64,000 bases of DNA from Hemerocallis citrina (taxonomy: Eukaryota > Streptophyta > Magnoliopsida > Asparagales > Asphodelaceae), in contig CM030364.1 in the NCBI GenBank assembly GCA_017893485.1, positions 206,385,384-206,449,383 of the forward strand. The letters are read 5' to 3'. The notes below the pieces were generated by a model that did not search any database, had not been told where the DNA came from, and saw only the letters and a list, made by a program, of their open reading frames with translations. Shown piece after piece: positions 1 to 13,166 of the stretch. Each line of letters opens with the position of its first letter. The stretch's first letter is position 1. The position numbers and the translations under genes were made by a program.

Positions 1-1473
1 CAGTTTTTGCCTCTGAATCACTTCAAACTTCTCACAGTCAAAATTTACGAAACAATGTGAAGTATGCTTCTGTAGTCATACATACACTTCGTAAACAAAA
101 TTTGGTGCGGTTTGAACTTCAGCCCATGTCTGGATTGTAGCTGTACTGGACTCTAAAACACATCGAACTTCGTACGGCCAAAACTTATTAAAGTTTGTGC
201 AGTTGGTTTCCGTATTCAAAAATGCAAATTGTACACATATTTTGGAGCGATTTTGAAACAGGAAAATTTTAACGAACTTAAGGAAACGTTCGGATTGCAT
301 CAGTTTTGGGCTTTGAATCACTTCAAAATTCGCACCGTCAAAATATAAGAAAGTAAGTGAAGTAGGTTTCTTTTGTTATAAATACACATTGTATACAAAC
401 TTTACTTCAAGTTAGAAACTTGAATAGTTTGACGAACTTTTGTCTATGTCCGGACTAACACAGTTTTATGCTCTGAATCACTTCGAACTTCGCACAGTCA
501 AAATGTATGAAAGAAAGTGAATTAGATTTCCTTTGTCATAAAAACACTTTATAAACAAAATTTGGGGCGATTTTGAAAATTAAAAATTTTCACAAACTTT
601 AGCTCACGTTCGTATTGTAGCAGTATTGGATTGTGAATCACTTTGAACTTCACACAGTCCAAATTGACGAAAATATGTGAAGTAGGTTTCCGTATTAATA
701 AATACACATTGTACACAAATTTTGGTAAGATTTTGTGTGAAAATTTTAACGAACTTTAGGCCACGTCCGGATTGCAAGAGTTTTGGGCTCAGAAACACTT
801 CAAACCTCGCACGGTCATAATTTACGAAAATATATGAAGTATATTTCCGTTGTTATAAATATATTTGTATGCAAATTTTAGTGCAATTTTGAAACTTGAA
901 AAATCTGACTAACTTTAGCCCACGTCCGGATTGCAGCTATTTTTGGCTCTGAACAACTTCGAACTTCGCACTGTCAAAATTTACGAAAGAATGTGAATCA
1001 GGTAAACCTATTCATAAATACACATTGTACACAAATTTGGGTGTGACTTTGAAACTAGAAAAGTTTGATGAACTTTAGGCCATGTCCGGATTGCAACAGT
1101 TTTATGTTCTAAATCATTTCGAACTTCGCACAGTAAAAATTTATGAAATTACGTGAAGTAGGTTTTCATTCTTATGGATACAATTTGTACACAAATTTTG
1201 GTCCTTTTTTGAAACTTGAAAATTTTGACGAACTTTAGCCCACGACCGGATTGTCGCGGTTTTGGGCTCTGAATCACTTCGAATTTCGCACGATTAAAAT
1301 ATACAAAAGTACGTAAAGCAGTATTCAGCTGTTATAAATACACATTGTACATAAATTTTGGTGTAATTTAGAAACTTGAATAATTTGAAGAACTTTGGCC
1401 TACATCCGGATTGCCATAGTTTTGGGTTCTGAATCACTTCGAACTGCACACTATCAAAATGTACGAAAGAATG
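1..1473. repeat. satellite subfamily A, left block
   Basis: About nine diverged tandem copies of a ~160-bp monomer. Each copy repeats the landmarks gaatcacttcgaacttcgca, a caaaattta-cgaaag block, cataaatacac-ttgtac-caaa, ttttggtgcg-ttttgaaac and gaactttagcccacgtccgg. Copies differ by many substitutions and small indels. Open frames inside it are short, lie on both strands and follow the repeat, so they are not genes. The block is interrupted at 1,473 by an insertion and resumes in register at 5,285. Confidence 0.93.
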
Positions 1474-2884
1474 TGTAACACCCCGAATTCCAAAACAAAC
1501 TGAATTCGAAGTTCCACAGGATCTTTACACTTCATTTCGTACAATTTTACAACGAATTTAAAACTTTTATTTCAACAATAATTACATCAGAGTCTTTTAC
1601 ATCAACAAGCAGCGAAATTAATAAAATACAACAATAATAAATATACAACTGTAACAACTTGACATTTGAATAATCATTAGAAACCATTTCATCTTTATAT
1701 CTTCTTGTAAACTCCAAGTCCTGCATATAAAACTGTGGCCACGTCAGTTACTTACAACCGACGAAATATTATACACGGCCATCCTCGCTATGCCAAAACA
1801 GTATAACGATTCTTAAACACTTTAGCAAACACAAACTTGATCACAAACAAAGTTACAAAGGGACTATCATGTTGATGTCGTTATGTGCTGTGCACTTAGT
1901 CCTTAATGCAGTTATTTATATTACATGACACTAATGCGCACTTGTTCGGATTCTATGCATCCCATACTATATAGGTCCAAGGACAAGCCCTTAATTGTAC
2001 TTCATCTTATAGGGTTCAATCCCTCGCCATGACTTAAACTACTACAGTAACTATGATAAGTATCCTAGATGTTCTATGATCTACGAGCCCATGTCCAGGC
2101 AGTCTGGAGGGGAATCCCACGCACTGACATGACGCATCAAGCAGGTAGACTATGGACAATTCAACCTCCGCCAGGGAACGATGGCACCACCCGTAGTCAC
2201 CAAACACCCCACAAGCGTCGCCACCAGGACGATAATTCCGGAGTAGTGCTCACGCCATGTCATGACGCATTAAGCAGGCAGTCTGTGAATCACTCTCACA
2301 CCGCCAATCCGATGGCCCTCATACTCGTGTTTTTCTCTTACTTTCGTCACATCTTCACTGTTTGTCGTTGTCGCACAAAAAAACTTTTGGAATCCCGGGT
2401 AGAAACTGACTTTGCTAAAGAAAAAGCTTTTATTGCAGCTAAATATCCCTTTTTCTTCCAAATATTTCTACGAACAAAAAAGACAGTCAGTCTACCTGGC
2501 TGCTTCTCAAGAGACGCTCAACCCTTAACGGTTAGCTCTTAAAATCATAAATAAAACTGCCGGTGACTAGGGTCTTGCCTAGCCTCTAGATTCCAACAAC
2601 TATCTCCTTCTGGAGATCAACAATGTTTCATGATCAATTTCAAAATAATCATTTCCATTTCTTTCATTCACAAATTCTTTCTCAAAAATATTTCTTTTAT
2701 AATCTCTTAACACGATATAATTCAATTCAACAACTTTTCATCAATTTAATCATTCAGGACCTTGTGTTCAAAATCAAGTAATCTTAATCAAGTATTATTA
2801 TCATAAAATCTCATATTTAATCTTACTCAACTTTCACATGTCAAAAATCAAATCCGAACTCAAGAAAATTCATCAGCCAAGACA

Positions 2885-3215
2885 GAGGCAGTTGACCGTT
2901 AAAAGTGGCCAGTCGACTGTTCTGTGAGACTTCAAAACTCAAGAACAAAAGCCAGTTCAGTCGACTATGGAAAAATGTCCAGTAGACCATCCTGCAAACT
3001 TGAAACTCCAAAATACAGTCAGTTCAGTCGACTATTGAAAAAGAATCAGTTGACTGTTCTGCGAAACTTTGAAAACTCAAAAACCAATAACCAAGACAGT
3101 AACAGTCGACTGTGGATAAGTAAACAGTCGACTGTTCTGCCGACAAAATCCGAATTTTAATACCTGACAGTCGATTGTCGACTCTAGTTCGGTCGACTGT
3201 CGATTGCACCAGGTT
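2885..3215. repeat. GTCGAC-rich degenerate tandem repeat
   Basis: Inside the 3.8-kb insertion the palindrome cagtcgactg or close variants recurs. Exact GTCGAC hexamers start at 2,912, 2,960, 3,027, 3,105, 3,127, 3,177 and 3,192. They sit in longer degenerate units that also share gttctgcgaaac and aaactc-aaa. The surrounding DNA is AT-rich and lacks this motif. The small open frames here on both strands follow the repeat and look non-coding. Confidence 0.7.
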
Positions 3216-4580
3216 GAAGTTAAAGTGGAACAAAAATATATTTTCGACATTGAAAGGCAACTATAACTTCTTCACAATCTGACAACACATTCCCACAAAA
3301 AGGTGTTTCATTAAAAACTCGAACTTTCAATTGAATTGTACTTCTATAAAAATATGCATTTTTCTCAGAATATGTTTCTTTGAAAATGTCATACATATTC
3401 TCAAATTCATAAGTTTCTCAATTTTGCAATATAATAAAATCCTTCTTCCAAATGCACAAAAACACATATAATCAATTTTTCAAATAAAATATTTTCTTTT
3501 ATCAAAATTTCCTTTATAAGTTCCTATACTCATAAAATAAATATTTTTTAGGTTAGAACTGCACTTCTTTGCCACATTAACATCAAACAATTCTTTTCTA
3601 CACCCTTGCATTATTTTGAACAATGTCTTAACATGCATCAATTCCATACAAATCATGTTTCTTCAATTCTAGCATTTCAAACTAACAATCAGAACAAATT
3701 AGAGAATAGATTAAGCAATTTACATCTACCGCACCAATTAAAATTTAGCAATTTAACTCTACATTAATTAGCATGTAATCTCATCATACCAATTCAAATT
3801 CAATAAATAAATTGTATATTATCTATCATGCAATTTCTACCCCTAAATTAGAAAGGATTTAAGAAACACACACCCAACGTTGAAGAATTTGTACTCAAAT
3901 GAACTCCTAGAATTAGGAGCTCCTAAAGAAAACTCCAATTGCAACCTCCTCGAAATCCACGCACAAGAAAAAGCTCCCCAATATTCCTTTCGGCAAGCAA
4001 CAAATAGCAAGAGCATCCCTCGGCCAAACAGAGAAGACCCTCATTCATGTGCATACTATATATATCTACATATATACATAGATATACCTATATATACACC
4101 TATATATATATATATATAATGAATAATGTATATATAAAGTTGGATAGGTGAGTAGGGGAGTAGCTTGGTCTGGCTTAGTTTTGGTGCTTTCGAATTTGAC
4201 AGAGAGGGAGGAAGGAAGGGGAGATGGAAATGTGTAGGCAATTTGGACTTATATATATATGAATGGACATACTGAATTGTATGGTGGATAAACAAAAAAG
4301 GAAAAGAAGGACTTGCTGGACTTGGGGGGTTGCTTGTTGGTTTCGGCAACAAGGACAGAGAAGGAAAGATGAAAGAGATGTGTAGAGAAAGGTAGGGTAT
4401 TAGGGTGTTTTTATAGAAAGATATTATGGTACTTATAATAACTACACACCCACTAGCAACACAACTCCACTCTCAAACCCACTCTCGAAATCAAAACTTC
4501 GGTTTTCCCTCCTCTCCAAAAACATCCTGGATTCCCCCCCCCCCCCCCAAAAAAAAAAAAAAAATTAAGTGTGCACTTTG

Positions 4581-5234
4581 CACGTGTGCACGTGCACGTG
4601 TTTTGTGTACACCCCAAAATAAATTATTTATTTAGTTCCTTTAAATAATTATTTATATATGTAATAAACATATAAAATTAACTTAAAAATTATATTTTTC
4701 ATCCACGATAAAAATAGACAGACACTCTTCATGAAATTTATTTTGAACAAGAATCCGCTTAAACACGTGCACCAAAAATACGCGCGTCACCCGTAAAATC
4801 TCAAAACACAAAATTTACTATATTGACTGAAAATTATTTATAAATAATCAGATTGTAACTCAAGAAAAATATATCTAATATGCGCATCCAATAACGTAAT
4901 TAATACGTACTTTGAAAACACGTGCACTATACGTATAAAAGTATATTAATCAAAACAGACAAAAGTGGATTTCCGTTTATAAAACGAATTTGAACACGTC
5001 ATAAAAATAAATAATTGAACCCATCAAAAACATTGCACGTAATGGTAGAATACCCGAAATCGACACGTGCATCGATAATACGCAAAAGCACGTAAAAACA
5101 CAAACATTGAAATTTAGCATTTGAGTTGTCTCAAATGGGATTTTAAGAATACGAGAATGCATAAATAATCGGAATCCAAAATACATATCGAAATACGTTA
5201 CGGATATCACCAGTAATGGTACAAAATGCACGTG
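4581..5234. promoter_or_regulatory. cluster of seven G-box (CACGTG) motifs
   Basis: Perfect CACGTG palindromes start at 4,581, 4,589, 4,595, 4,764, 4,919, 5,064 and 5,229, in the last 700 bp of the 3.8-kb insertion, with further acgtgca-like half sites between them. CACGTG is the core bound by plant bZIP and bHLH factors. A cluster inside an LTR could act as an enhancer, but no transcript evidence is available here. Confidence 0.4.
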
Positions 5235-5289
5235 AGTAACACCCGAGGGCAAAATTATCGTTTTCAATTTTGCGGGGTGTTACAGAATG

Positions 5290-8200
5290 TGAATTAGATT
5301 TTGATAGTCATAAATGTACTTTTTAAAATGGTGTAGTTTTGAAACTTGAAAAATTTAACGAACTCCAAATTGTTGACGTATTGGACTCTAAATCACTTCG
5401 AACTTCGCACGGTCAAAATATACATAAGTATGTGAAGTAGGCTTCCGTATTCATAAATAAACATTGTACACAAATTTTGGCGCGATTTTGAAACCTGAAA
5501 AATTTGATGAACTTTAGGCCACGTCCGGATTGCAACAGTTTTGGGCTCTGAAATACTTCGAACTTTGCATGATCATAGTTGATGAAAACTTTTGTGGTAG
5601 GTTTCCATTGTTATAAATACATATTGTACATAAATTTTTGTGTGATTTTGAAAGTTGAAAATTTAGGCGAACTTTAGCCCACGCCTAGATTGCAGCAGCT
5701 TTGGGGAATGAATCACTTCGAACATTCCATGTTCAAAAAGTATGAAGAATGTGAATTATATTTTCGTTGTCAAAAATACACTTCATAAACAAATTTTGGG
5801 ACGGTATTGAAAATTGAAAATTTTGATGAACTTTTAGCGCACGTCCGGATTGCAGCAGTATTTGACTATGAATCACTTCGAACTTTACATGGTCAAAATT
5901 GACGTAAGTATGTGAAGTAGGCTTCTGTATTCATAATACACATTGTACACTAACTCTGGTACGATTTTGAAACTTGTAAATTTTGACCAAATTTAGCACA
6001 CGCAAGGATTACTACCGTTTTGGGCTCTGAATCACTTCAAATTTCGCACGGTCAAAGTATACGAAAGTATGTGAAGTAGGTTTTTGTTGTTATAAATACA
6101 CATTGTACCCAAAATTTGGTGGGATTTAGAAAATTGAATAATATGATGAACTTAAGCCTAAGTGCATATTGCTGCAGTTTTTGGCACTGAATCAATTCAA
6201 ATTTCGCACAGTGAAAATATACGAACGAATGTGAATTAGATTTCATAGTCCTAAATACACTTCGTAAACAAATTTTGGAGATGTTTTGGAACTTGAAAAT
6301 TTTGAAGAACTTTAGCCCACGTCCGGATTGCAGCAGTTTTTGGTTATAATTCACTTTGAACTTCGCACGGCCAAAATTTATAAAAGAATGTGAATTAGAT
6401 TTCCGTAATCAGAAATACATTTCGTAAACATATTTTGGTGCAGTTTTGACAATTTAAAATTTTGACTAACTTTAGCCTACATCTGTATTGCAGCTATATT
6501 GGACTATGAATCACTTCGAACTTCACACAGTCAAAATTTATGAAAGAGAGTGAAATAGATTTCCGTATTGATAAATACACATTGTACACAAATTTTGGTG
6601 TGGTTTTAAGGCTTGAAATATTTGACGAACTTTATCCCATGTCCGGATTGCAACAGTTTTAGCTCTGATACAATTCAAACTTTGCACGGTCATATTTTGA
6701 GAAAGAATGTGAAGTATGCTTCCGTTGTTATAAATACACATATTACACAAATTTTGCTATGATTTTGTTACATGAAAATTTTGACGAACTTTTGCCCACA
6801 TCCGGATTGCAGCAGTTTTGATATTTGAATAAATTTTAACTTCAAATGGTCAAAATATATGAAGTATGTGAAGTAGGTTTCTGTAGTTATAAATTCACAT
6901 ATTACATAGATTTTAGTGCAATGTAGAAACTTGAATAATTCGACGAACATTAGACGACGTCCGGATTGCTGCGTTTTGCGCTCTGAATCACTTCGAACAT
7001 CACATGGTCAAAATGTATGAAAGAATGTGAATTAGATTTTTGTACACTTTGTAAAATTGTGTGGTTTTGAAACTTGAAAATTTTGCCGAACTTTAGCCCA
7101 CGTCCGGATTGCAGCAGAATTCGTCTCTAAATCACTTCGAACTTTGCACAGTCAAAATTTACGAAAGTATGTGTAGTAAGTTTCCGAATTCATAAACACA
7201 CATTGTACACAAAATTTTGAAACTTGAAAATTTTGACAAACTTTAGGCCACGTTTGGATTGCGGTAGTTTTAGACTCTAAATCACTTCAAACTTGCACAG
7301 TCAAAATTTATGAAAAAGTGTGAAGTAGGTTTAAGTAGTCATAAATACACTTTGTAAAAAAAATTGTTGCAGTTTTGAAACTTGAAACTTTGATGAATTT
7401 TAGCACACGTCCGGATTGAAGCAATACTGGAATCTGAATCACTTTGAACTTTAAGGTCAAAATTGATGAATATATGTGAAGTAGGTCTCCAGTATTCATA
7501 AATACACATTGCACACAAATTTTTGTGTGATTTTGAAACTTAAAATTTTGGACGAACTTTTTCCCATGTTCCGATTGAAGCAGTATTGTACTCTAAACCA
7601 CTTCGAACTTCGCACAGTCAAAATTTACGAAAGCATGTGAAGTAAGTTTTCGTAATCATAAATACATATTGTACACAAATTTTGAGTACGATTTTTGAAA
7701 CTTGGAATATTTTGATGAACTTTAGCCCACATCCGGATTACATCAATTTTAGTCTATGAATCACTTCGAACTTGGCATAGTCAGAATTAACAAAAGAATG
7801 TGAACTAGGTTTACATATTCATAAATATACTTTGTAAACAAAATTTGGTGCGGTTTTGAAATTTGAAAATTTTGACGAACTTTAGCCCACGTCCGGATTG
7901 TAGCAGTATTGGACTATAAATCACTTCGAACTTTGCACAATCAAAATTTATTAAAGTATGTGAAGTAGGTTTCTGTATTTATAAATACACATTGTACACA
8001 AATTTTGTTATTGAAACATGAAAATTTTGACAAACTTTAGGCCATGTCTGGATTACAACAATTTTGGACTCTGAAATACTTTGAACTTCTCACGGTCATA
8101 ATTTGGTTTCCGTAGTTATAAATACAGTTTGTACACACATTGTGGTGCAATTTTGAAAATTGAAAATTTTGACGAACTTTAGCCCATGTCTAGATTGTTG

Positions 8201-11200
8201 TAGTTTTTGGCTCTGAATCACTTCAAACTTCACACGTTCAAAATTTACGAAAGAATGTGGATTAGGTTTCAGTATTCATAAATACACTTTGTGAAGAAAA
8301 TTTGGTGCGATTTTGAAACTTGAAATTTTTGACATTCTTTAGCCCAAGTCCGAATTGCAGTAGTTTTGGATTTCGAATCACTTCAAACTTCGCACGGTCA
8401 AAATGTATGAAATAATGTGAATTATATTTCCAATGTCATAAATACACTTTGTAAACAAATTTTGGGGTGGTTTTGTAAATTGAAAATTTTGACAAACTTT
8501 AGCCCACGTTCGGATTGCAGCTGTACTGGATTGCGAATCATTTCGAACTTTGCACGGTTAAAATTGACGAAATTCGGTGATGTAGGTTTCTATATTCATA
8601 AATACACTGACAGAAATGTTGGTACATTTTTTAAACTTGAAAATTTTGATGAACTTTAGCCGATGTCCGGATTGCAGTAGTTTTGGTCGCTTAATCACTT
8701 TGAACTTTGCACAGTCAAAATGTACGTAAGAATGTGAATTATATTTTCGTAGTCATATATACACTTGGTAAACAAATTTTGAGGTGGTTTTGAAAAATAA
8801 AAATTTTGACGAACGTTAGCCCACATCTGGATTGCAGCAGTATTGGACTATGAATCACTCCAAACTTCGCATAGTCAAAATTGACGAAGTATGTGAGGTA
8901 GGTTTCTGAATTCATAAATACACATTGTACACCAATTTTGGTACGATTTTCAGACTAGGAAAATTTTGACGACCTTTATCCTATGTCCGGATTGCAGCAT
9001 TTTTGGCTCTGAATCACAGCAAACTTCGCATGGTCAAAATTTTCGAAAGAATATGAAGTAGGCTTCTGTTGTCATAAATACAATTTGTAAACAAATTTTG
9101 ATGCGGTTTTGAAAATTGAAAATTTTGATAAACTTTAACCCACGTTCGTATTGCAACATTAATGGACTCTAAATTACTTCGAACTTCACACAATCAAAAT
9201 GTACGAAAGTATGCGAAGTAGGTTTCTGTATTCATAAATACACAATGTACATAAATTTTGGTCCGATTCTTTAAACTTGAAAATTTTGACAAACTTTAGG
9301 CCACGTACGTATTGCAATAATTCTATGCTCAGAATAACTTCAAACTTCGCACTTTCAAAATTTACGAAAGTACGTGAAGTAGGTTTCCATTGTTTTAAAT
9401 ACACATTGTACATAAATTTTGGTGTGATTTTGGAACTTGAAAATTTTGACGAACTATAACCAACGTCCAGATTGCAGCAGGTTTTTGCTCTGAATCACTT
9501 CGAACTTCACATGGTCAAAATTTAAGGAAGAATGTGAATTTGATTTCCGTTGTCCTAAATACACTTTGTAAACTTATTGTGGTGCGGTTTTGAAATTTGG
9601 AAATTTTGACCAACTTTAGTCCACGTCCGGATTGCAGCATTATTGGACTATGAATCACTTCGAACATCGCACAGTCAAAATTGACAAATGTATTTGTAGT
9701 AGGCTTCTATAATTATAAATACATATTGTACCCAAATTTTGGTACGATCTTGTGACTTGAAAATTTTGACAAACTTTTGCCTACGTCCAAATTCCAACAT
9801 TTATTTGTTCTGAATCACATCGAATTTCGCCCGATCAAAATTTGCAATTGAATATGAAGTTGGTTATCGTAGTCATAAATACACTTTGTAAACAAAATTT
9901 AGTGCAGTTTTGAAACTTGATAAATTTGGCAAACTTTAGCCCACATCAGGATTGTACCAGTTTTGGGCCTTTGAACCACTTCGAAATTCGCACTGTCAAA
10001 ATTTTCTTCAATACTTGAAGTAGCTTTCCATTGTTAAAAGTACACATTGTACACAAATATTGGTGCAATTTAGAAACTTGAATAATTAGACGAACTTTAG
10101 CATACGTCCGAATTCCCGAGTTTTGGGCTCCTAATCACCTCGAACTTCGCACGATCAAAATGTACAAAGGAATGTGAATTATATTTCCGTAGTCATAAAC
10201 ACACTTTGTAAATAAATTTTTGTGCAGTTTTGAAACTTGAAAGTTTTGACGAACTTTAGCCCAAGTCGGGATTACAGTAATATCAGACAGTGAATCACTT
10301 CGAACTTCGCACGGTCAAAATTGACGAAAATATGTGAACTAGGTTTCTGTATTCATAAACACATATTGTACATAAATTTGGTATGATTTTGAAACATGAA
10401 AATTTCAACGAACTTTAGGCCACGTTCGGATTGCAACCGTTTTGAGCTCTGAAACACATCGAACTTTGCACGGTCAAAATTTACGAAAGAATGTGAAGTA
10501 GGTTTATGTAGTCACAAATACACTATGTAAACAAATTTTTGTGCGGTTTTTAAACTTAAAATTTTTGACGAATCCTGGTTGCAGTTGTATTGGACAATGA
10601 ACCATTCGAACTTCACACGGTCAAAATTGACGAAAGTATGTGAAGCAAGTTTCTGTATTCATAAATACGCATTGTACACAAATTTTGGTACGATTTTGAA
10701 ACTTGTAAAATTTTACGAACTTTAACCCACGTCCTGGTTGTTGCAGTTTTTTGCTATGAATCACTTCAAACATCGCACGGTCAAAATTTACGAAAGAATG
10801 TGAAGTAGGTTTCCATAGTCATAAATACACATTGAAAAATGGTGCACTTTTGAAAACTGATCATTTTTATGAATTTTTAGCCCAAGTTTGGATTGCAGTA
10901 GAATTAAACTCTAAATCACTTCGAACTTCGCACGGTCAAAATTTACGAAATATGTGAAGCTTATTTTTGTATTCATAAATACACATTATACCCAAAATTT
11001 GGTGTGATTTTGAAAATTGAAAATTTGACGAACTTTAGGCAACGTCCAGATTGCAACAGTTTTGGGCTCGGAAACACTTCTAAATTCGCACGGTCATAAT
11101 TTATGGAAGTTTGTGAAGTAGGTTTATGTTGTTATAAATACACATTGTACACAAATTTTGGTGCGATTTTGAAACTTAAAAATTTTGATGAACTTTAGCC

Positions 11201-12138
11201 CACGTTCGGATTGCAACAATTTTTGGCTCTGAATCACTTCGAATTTCGCACAGTCAAAATTTACGAAAGAATGTGAATTAGGTTTCCGTAGTCATAAATA
11301 CACTTTGTAAACAAAATTTAGTGCGGTTTTGATACTTGATAAATTTGGCGAACTTTAGCCCACGTCAGGATTGTACTAGTTTTGGGCTTTGAATCACTTT
11401 GAAATTCGCACTGTCAAAATTTTCGAAAGTACTTGAAATAGGTTTCCATTGTCACAAGTACACATTGTACACAAATGTTGGTGCAATTTAGAAACTTGAT
11501 TAATTAAACAAACTTTTGCATACGTCCGGATTCCCGAGTTTTGGGCTCTTAATCACTTCAAACTTCGCACGGCCAAAATGTACGAAGGAATGTGAATTGT
11601 ATTTCTATAGTCAAAAATACACTTTGTAAATACATTTTTGTACGATTTTGAAACTTAAAAATTTTGACGAACTTTAGCCCAAGTCGGAATTACAGCAGTA
11701 CTGGACAATGAATCACTTCGAACATCGCATGGTCAAAATCGACGAAAATAGGTGACGTAGGTTTTCGTATTCATAAACACATATTGTACTCAATTTTTGG
11801 TAAGATTTTGAAACTTCAAAATTTTGACAAACTTTAGGCCACGTCCGGATTGCAAGCGTTTTGGGCTCTGAAACACATCGAACTTCGCACGGTCAAAATT
11901 TACGAAAGAATGTGAAGCTGGTTACTGTAGTCACAAATACACTATGTAATCAAATTTTGGTGCGGTTTTGAAACTTGAAATTGTTGACGAATCCGGATTG
12001 CAGCCGTATTGGACAATGAATCATTCGAACTTCGCACGGTCAAAATTGACGAAAGTATGTGAAGTAGGTTTTCGTATTCATAAATACACATTGTACACAA
12101 ATTTTGGTACGATTTTGAAACGTGTAAAATTTCACGAA
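5290..12138. repeat. satellite subfamily A, main block
   Basis: About 43 tandem monomers continue in register from the interrupted left block. The landmark acttcgaac recurs at 159-160-bp spacing, for example near 5,395, 5,555, 5,715, 5,875 and 6,034. Many copies are 80-90 percent alike by eye. Short frames such as those near 6,050, 8,417 and 11,968 are repeat shadows. The block ends abruptly inside a monomer near 12,138, where subfamily B begins. Confidence 0.93.
9840..12138. repeat. higher-order duplication within satellite A
   Basis: The stretch around 9,840-10,730 recurs at about 11,270-12,138, offset by about 1,418 bp (nine monomers). Diagnostic variants are shared by both copies: ttcccgag at 10,113 and 11,531; agcccaagtcgg followed by attacag; cacaaatacactatgtaa; and a monomer in which gacgaa runs straight into atcc, missing the usual tttagcccacg segment. 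Shared private variants indicate a segmental (higher-order) duplication rather than chance similarity of monomers. Confidence 0.75.
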
Positions 12139-13166
12139 CTTGCTCATTGTACAGAAGATTTTTTGTGGATTCGAAAATTTAAAAATTAGACGAAGTTTAG
12201 TCCGCATCCTGATTGTAGCACAATTCGACTCAAACCAACTACTGACTTAGATCAGTCAAAATTTACGAAAATGTACAAATACTTTCTCATTGTTTTAAGT
12301 AGTTATTGTACACTAAATTTGGTGTGGTTTTCAAATTTCAAAAAATTGACGAATTAGCATGGATCATAATTGCAGCACATTTTTACTCAAAACAACTTCG
12401 AACTTCGAAATGCATATTTTTTTTAAATATGTAAAGAACTTGCTCATTGTGAAAAATAATCATTGTACTCCAAATTTTGTGTAGTTCTGAAATTTTGAAA
12501 AATGGATAAAACTTTAGCCTCGCATCCTGATTCCAGCACATTTAGATTCAAAACAACTTTGAATGGTCAAAATTTACAAAAATATGTAAAGTAGTTGCGA
12601 CTTGTCACAAATAGTTATTGTGCACAAAATTTGGTGTTGTTTTGAAATTTGAAAAAAAAAATGACGAACTTTAGCCCGCATCCTGATTGCAACACATTTC
12701 GACTCAAAACAACTTCGAACTTCGAACTGTTAAAATTACGAATACATGTAGAATACTTACTCACTTAGTTTAATAGTCATAATACACAAAAAGTAATGTG
12801 GTTTTGGAATTTAAAAAAGGACGAACTTTAGCCTGGATCCTAATTGCAACACATTTCTAATCAAAATAACTTCAAACTTTGAACGGGGAAAACTTACGAA
12901 AATATTTATATCACTTGCTCGGTGTTAGGAATAGTCATTGTACACATAATTTTGTGTGGTTTTGAAATTTTAGAAAATGGGTGAACTTTTACCCGCATTA
13001 TGATTGCAGCACATTTCGATCCAAAACAACTTCAAATTTCGAACAGTAAAAATTCACGAAAATATGTAATGTACTTGTTCGTCGTTATGAATAGTCATTA
13101 TACGAAAAACATTTTATGGTTTTTTCTTTGAAAAAATGGCCAAACTTTAGACCTCATCTTGATTAC
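12139..13166. repeat. satellite subfamily B, first block
   Basis: About 6.5 monomers of 156-161 bp. Subfamily B differs from A by fixed blocks: gcacatttcgactcaaaaca, gtaaagtacttgctcgttg, gaatagtcattgtacac and tttgaaaaatgg. It is otherwise alignable to A along the whole unit, so both descend from one satellite. The block is cut by the Tat retrotransposon; attac at 13,162-13,166 is the left target duplication. Confidence 0.9.

Larger units (their letters stand above)
1474..5284. mobile_element. 3.8-kb LTR-type insertion, probable solo LTR
   Basis: The insertion begins tgtaacaccccg and ends with its exact 12-bp reverse complement, cggggtgttaca. It is flanked on both sides by gaatg (1,469-1,473 and 5,285-5,289), a 5-bp target duplication inside a satellite monomer. 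TG...CA ends and a 5-bp duplication are typical of LTR retrotransposon integration. Ends of the form TGTAACACCC are familiar from plant Ty3/gypsy LTRs such as the Tekay/Del group. I see no internal direct terminal repeats, no gag or pol, and no convincing gene. A solo LTR left by LTR-LTR recombination fits best, although 3.8 kb is long. A non-coding LARD-type element is the alternative. Confidence 0.7.

Noticed and set aside
76..1400. Small proteins encoded in the satellite on both strands
   Set aside because: Their sequences repeat with the ~160-bp monomer and occur in several frames; they reflect repeat composition.
4535..4563. Poly-C followed by poly-A as a functional element
   Set aside because: Homopolymer tract, possibly inexact in length; no further signal.
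1474..5284. Mutator or hAT DNA transposon
   Set aside because: The target duplication is 5 bp, not 9 or 8, and the ends are TG...CA.
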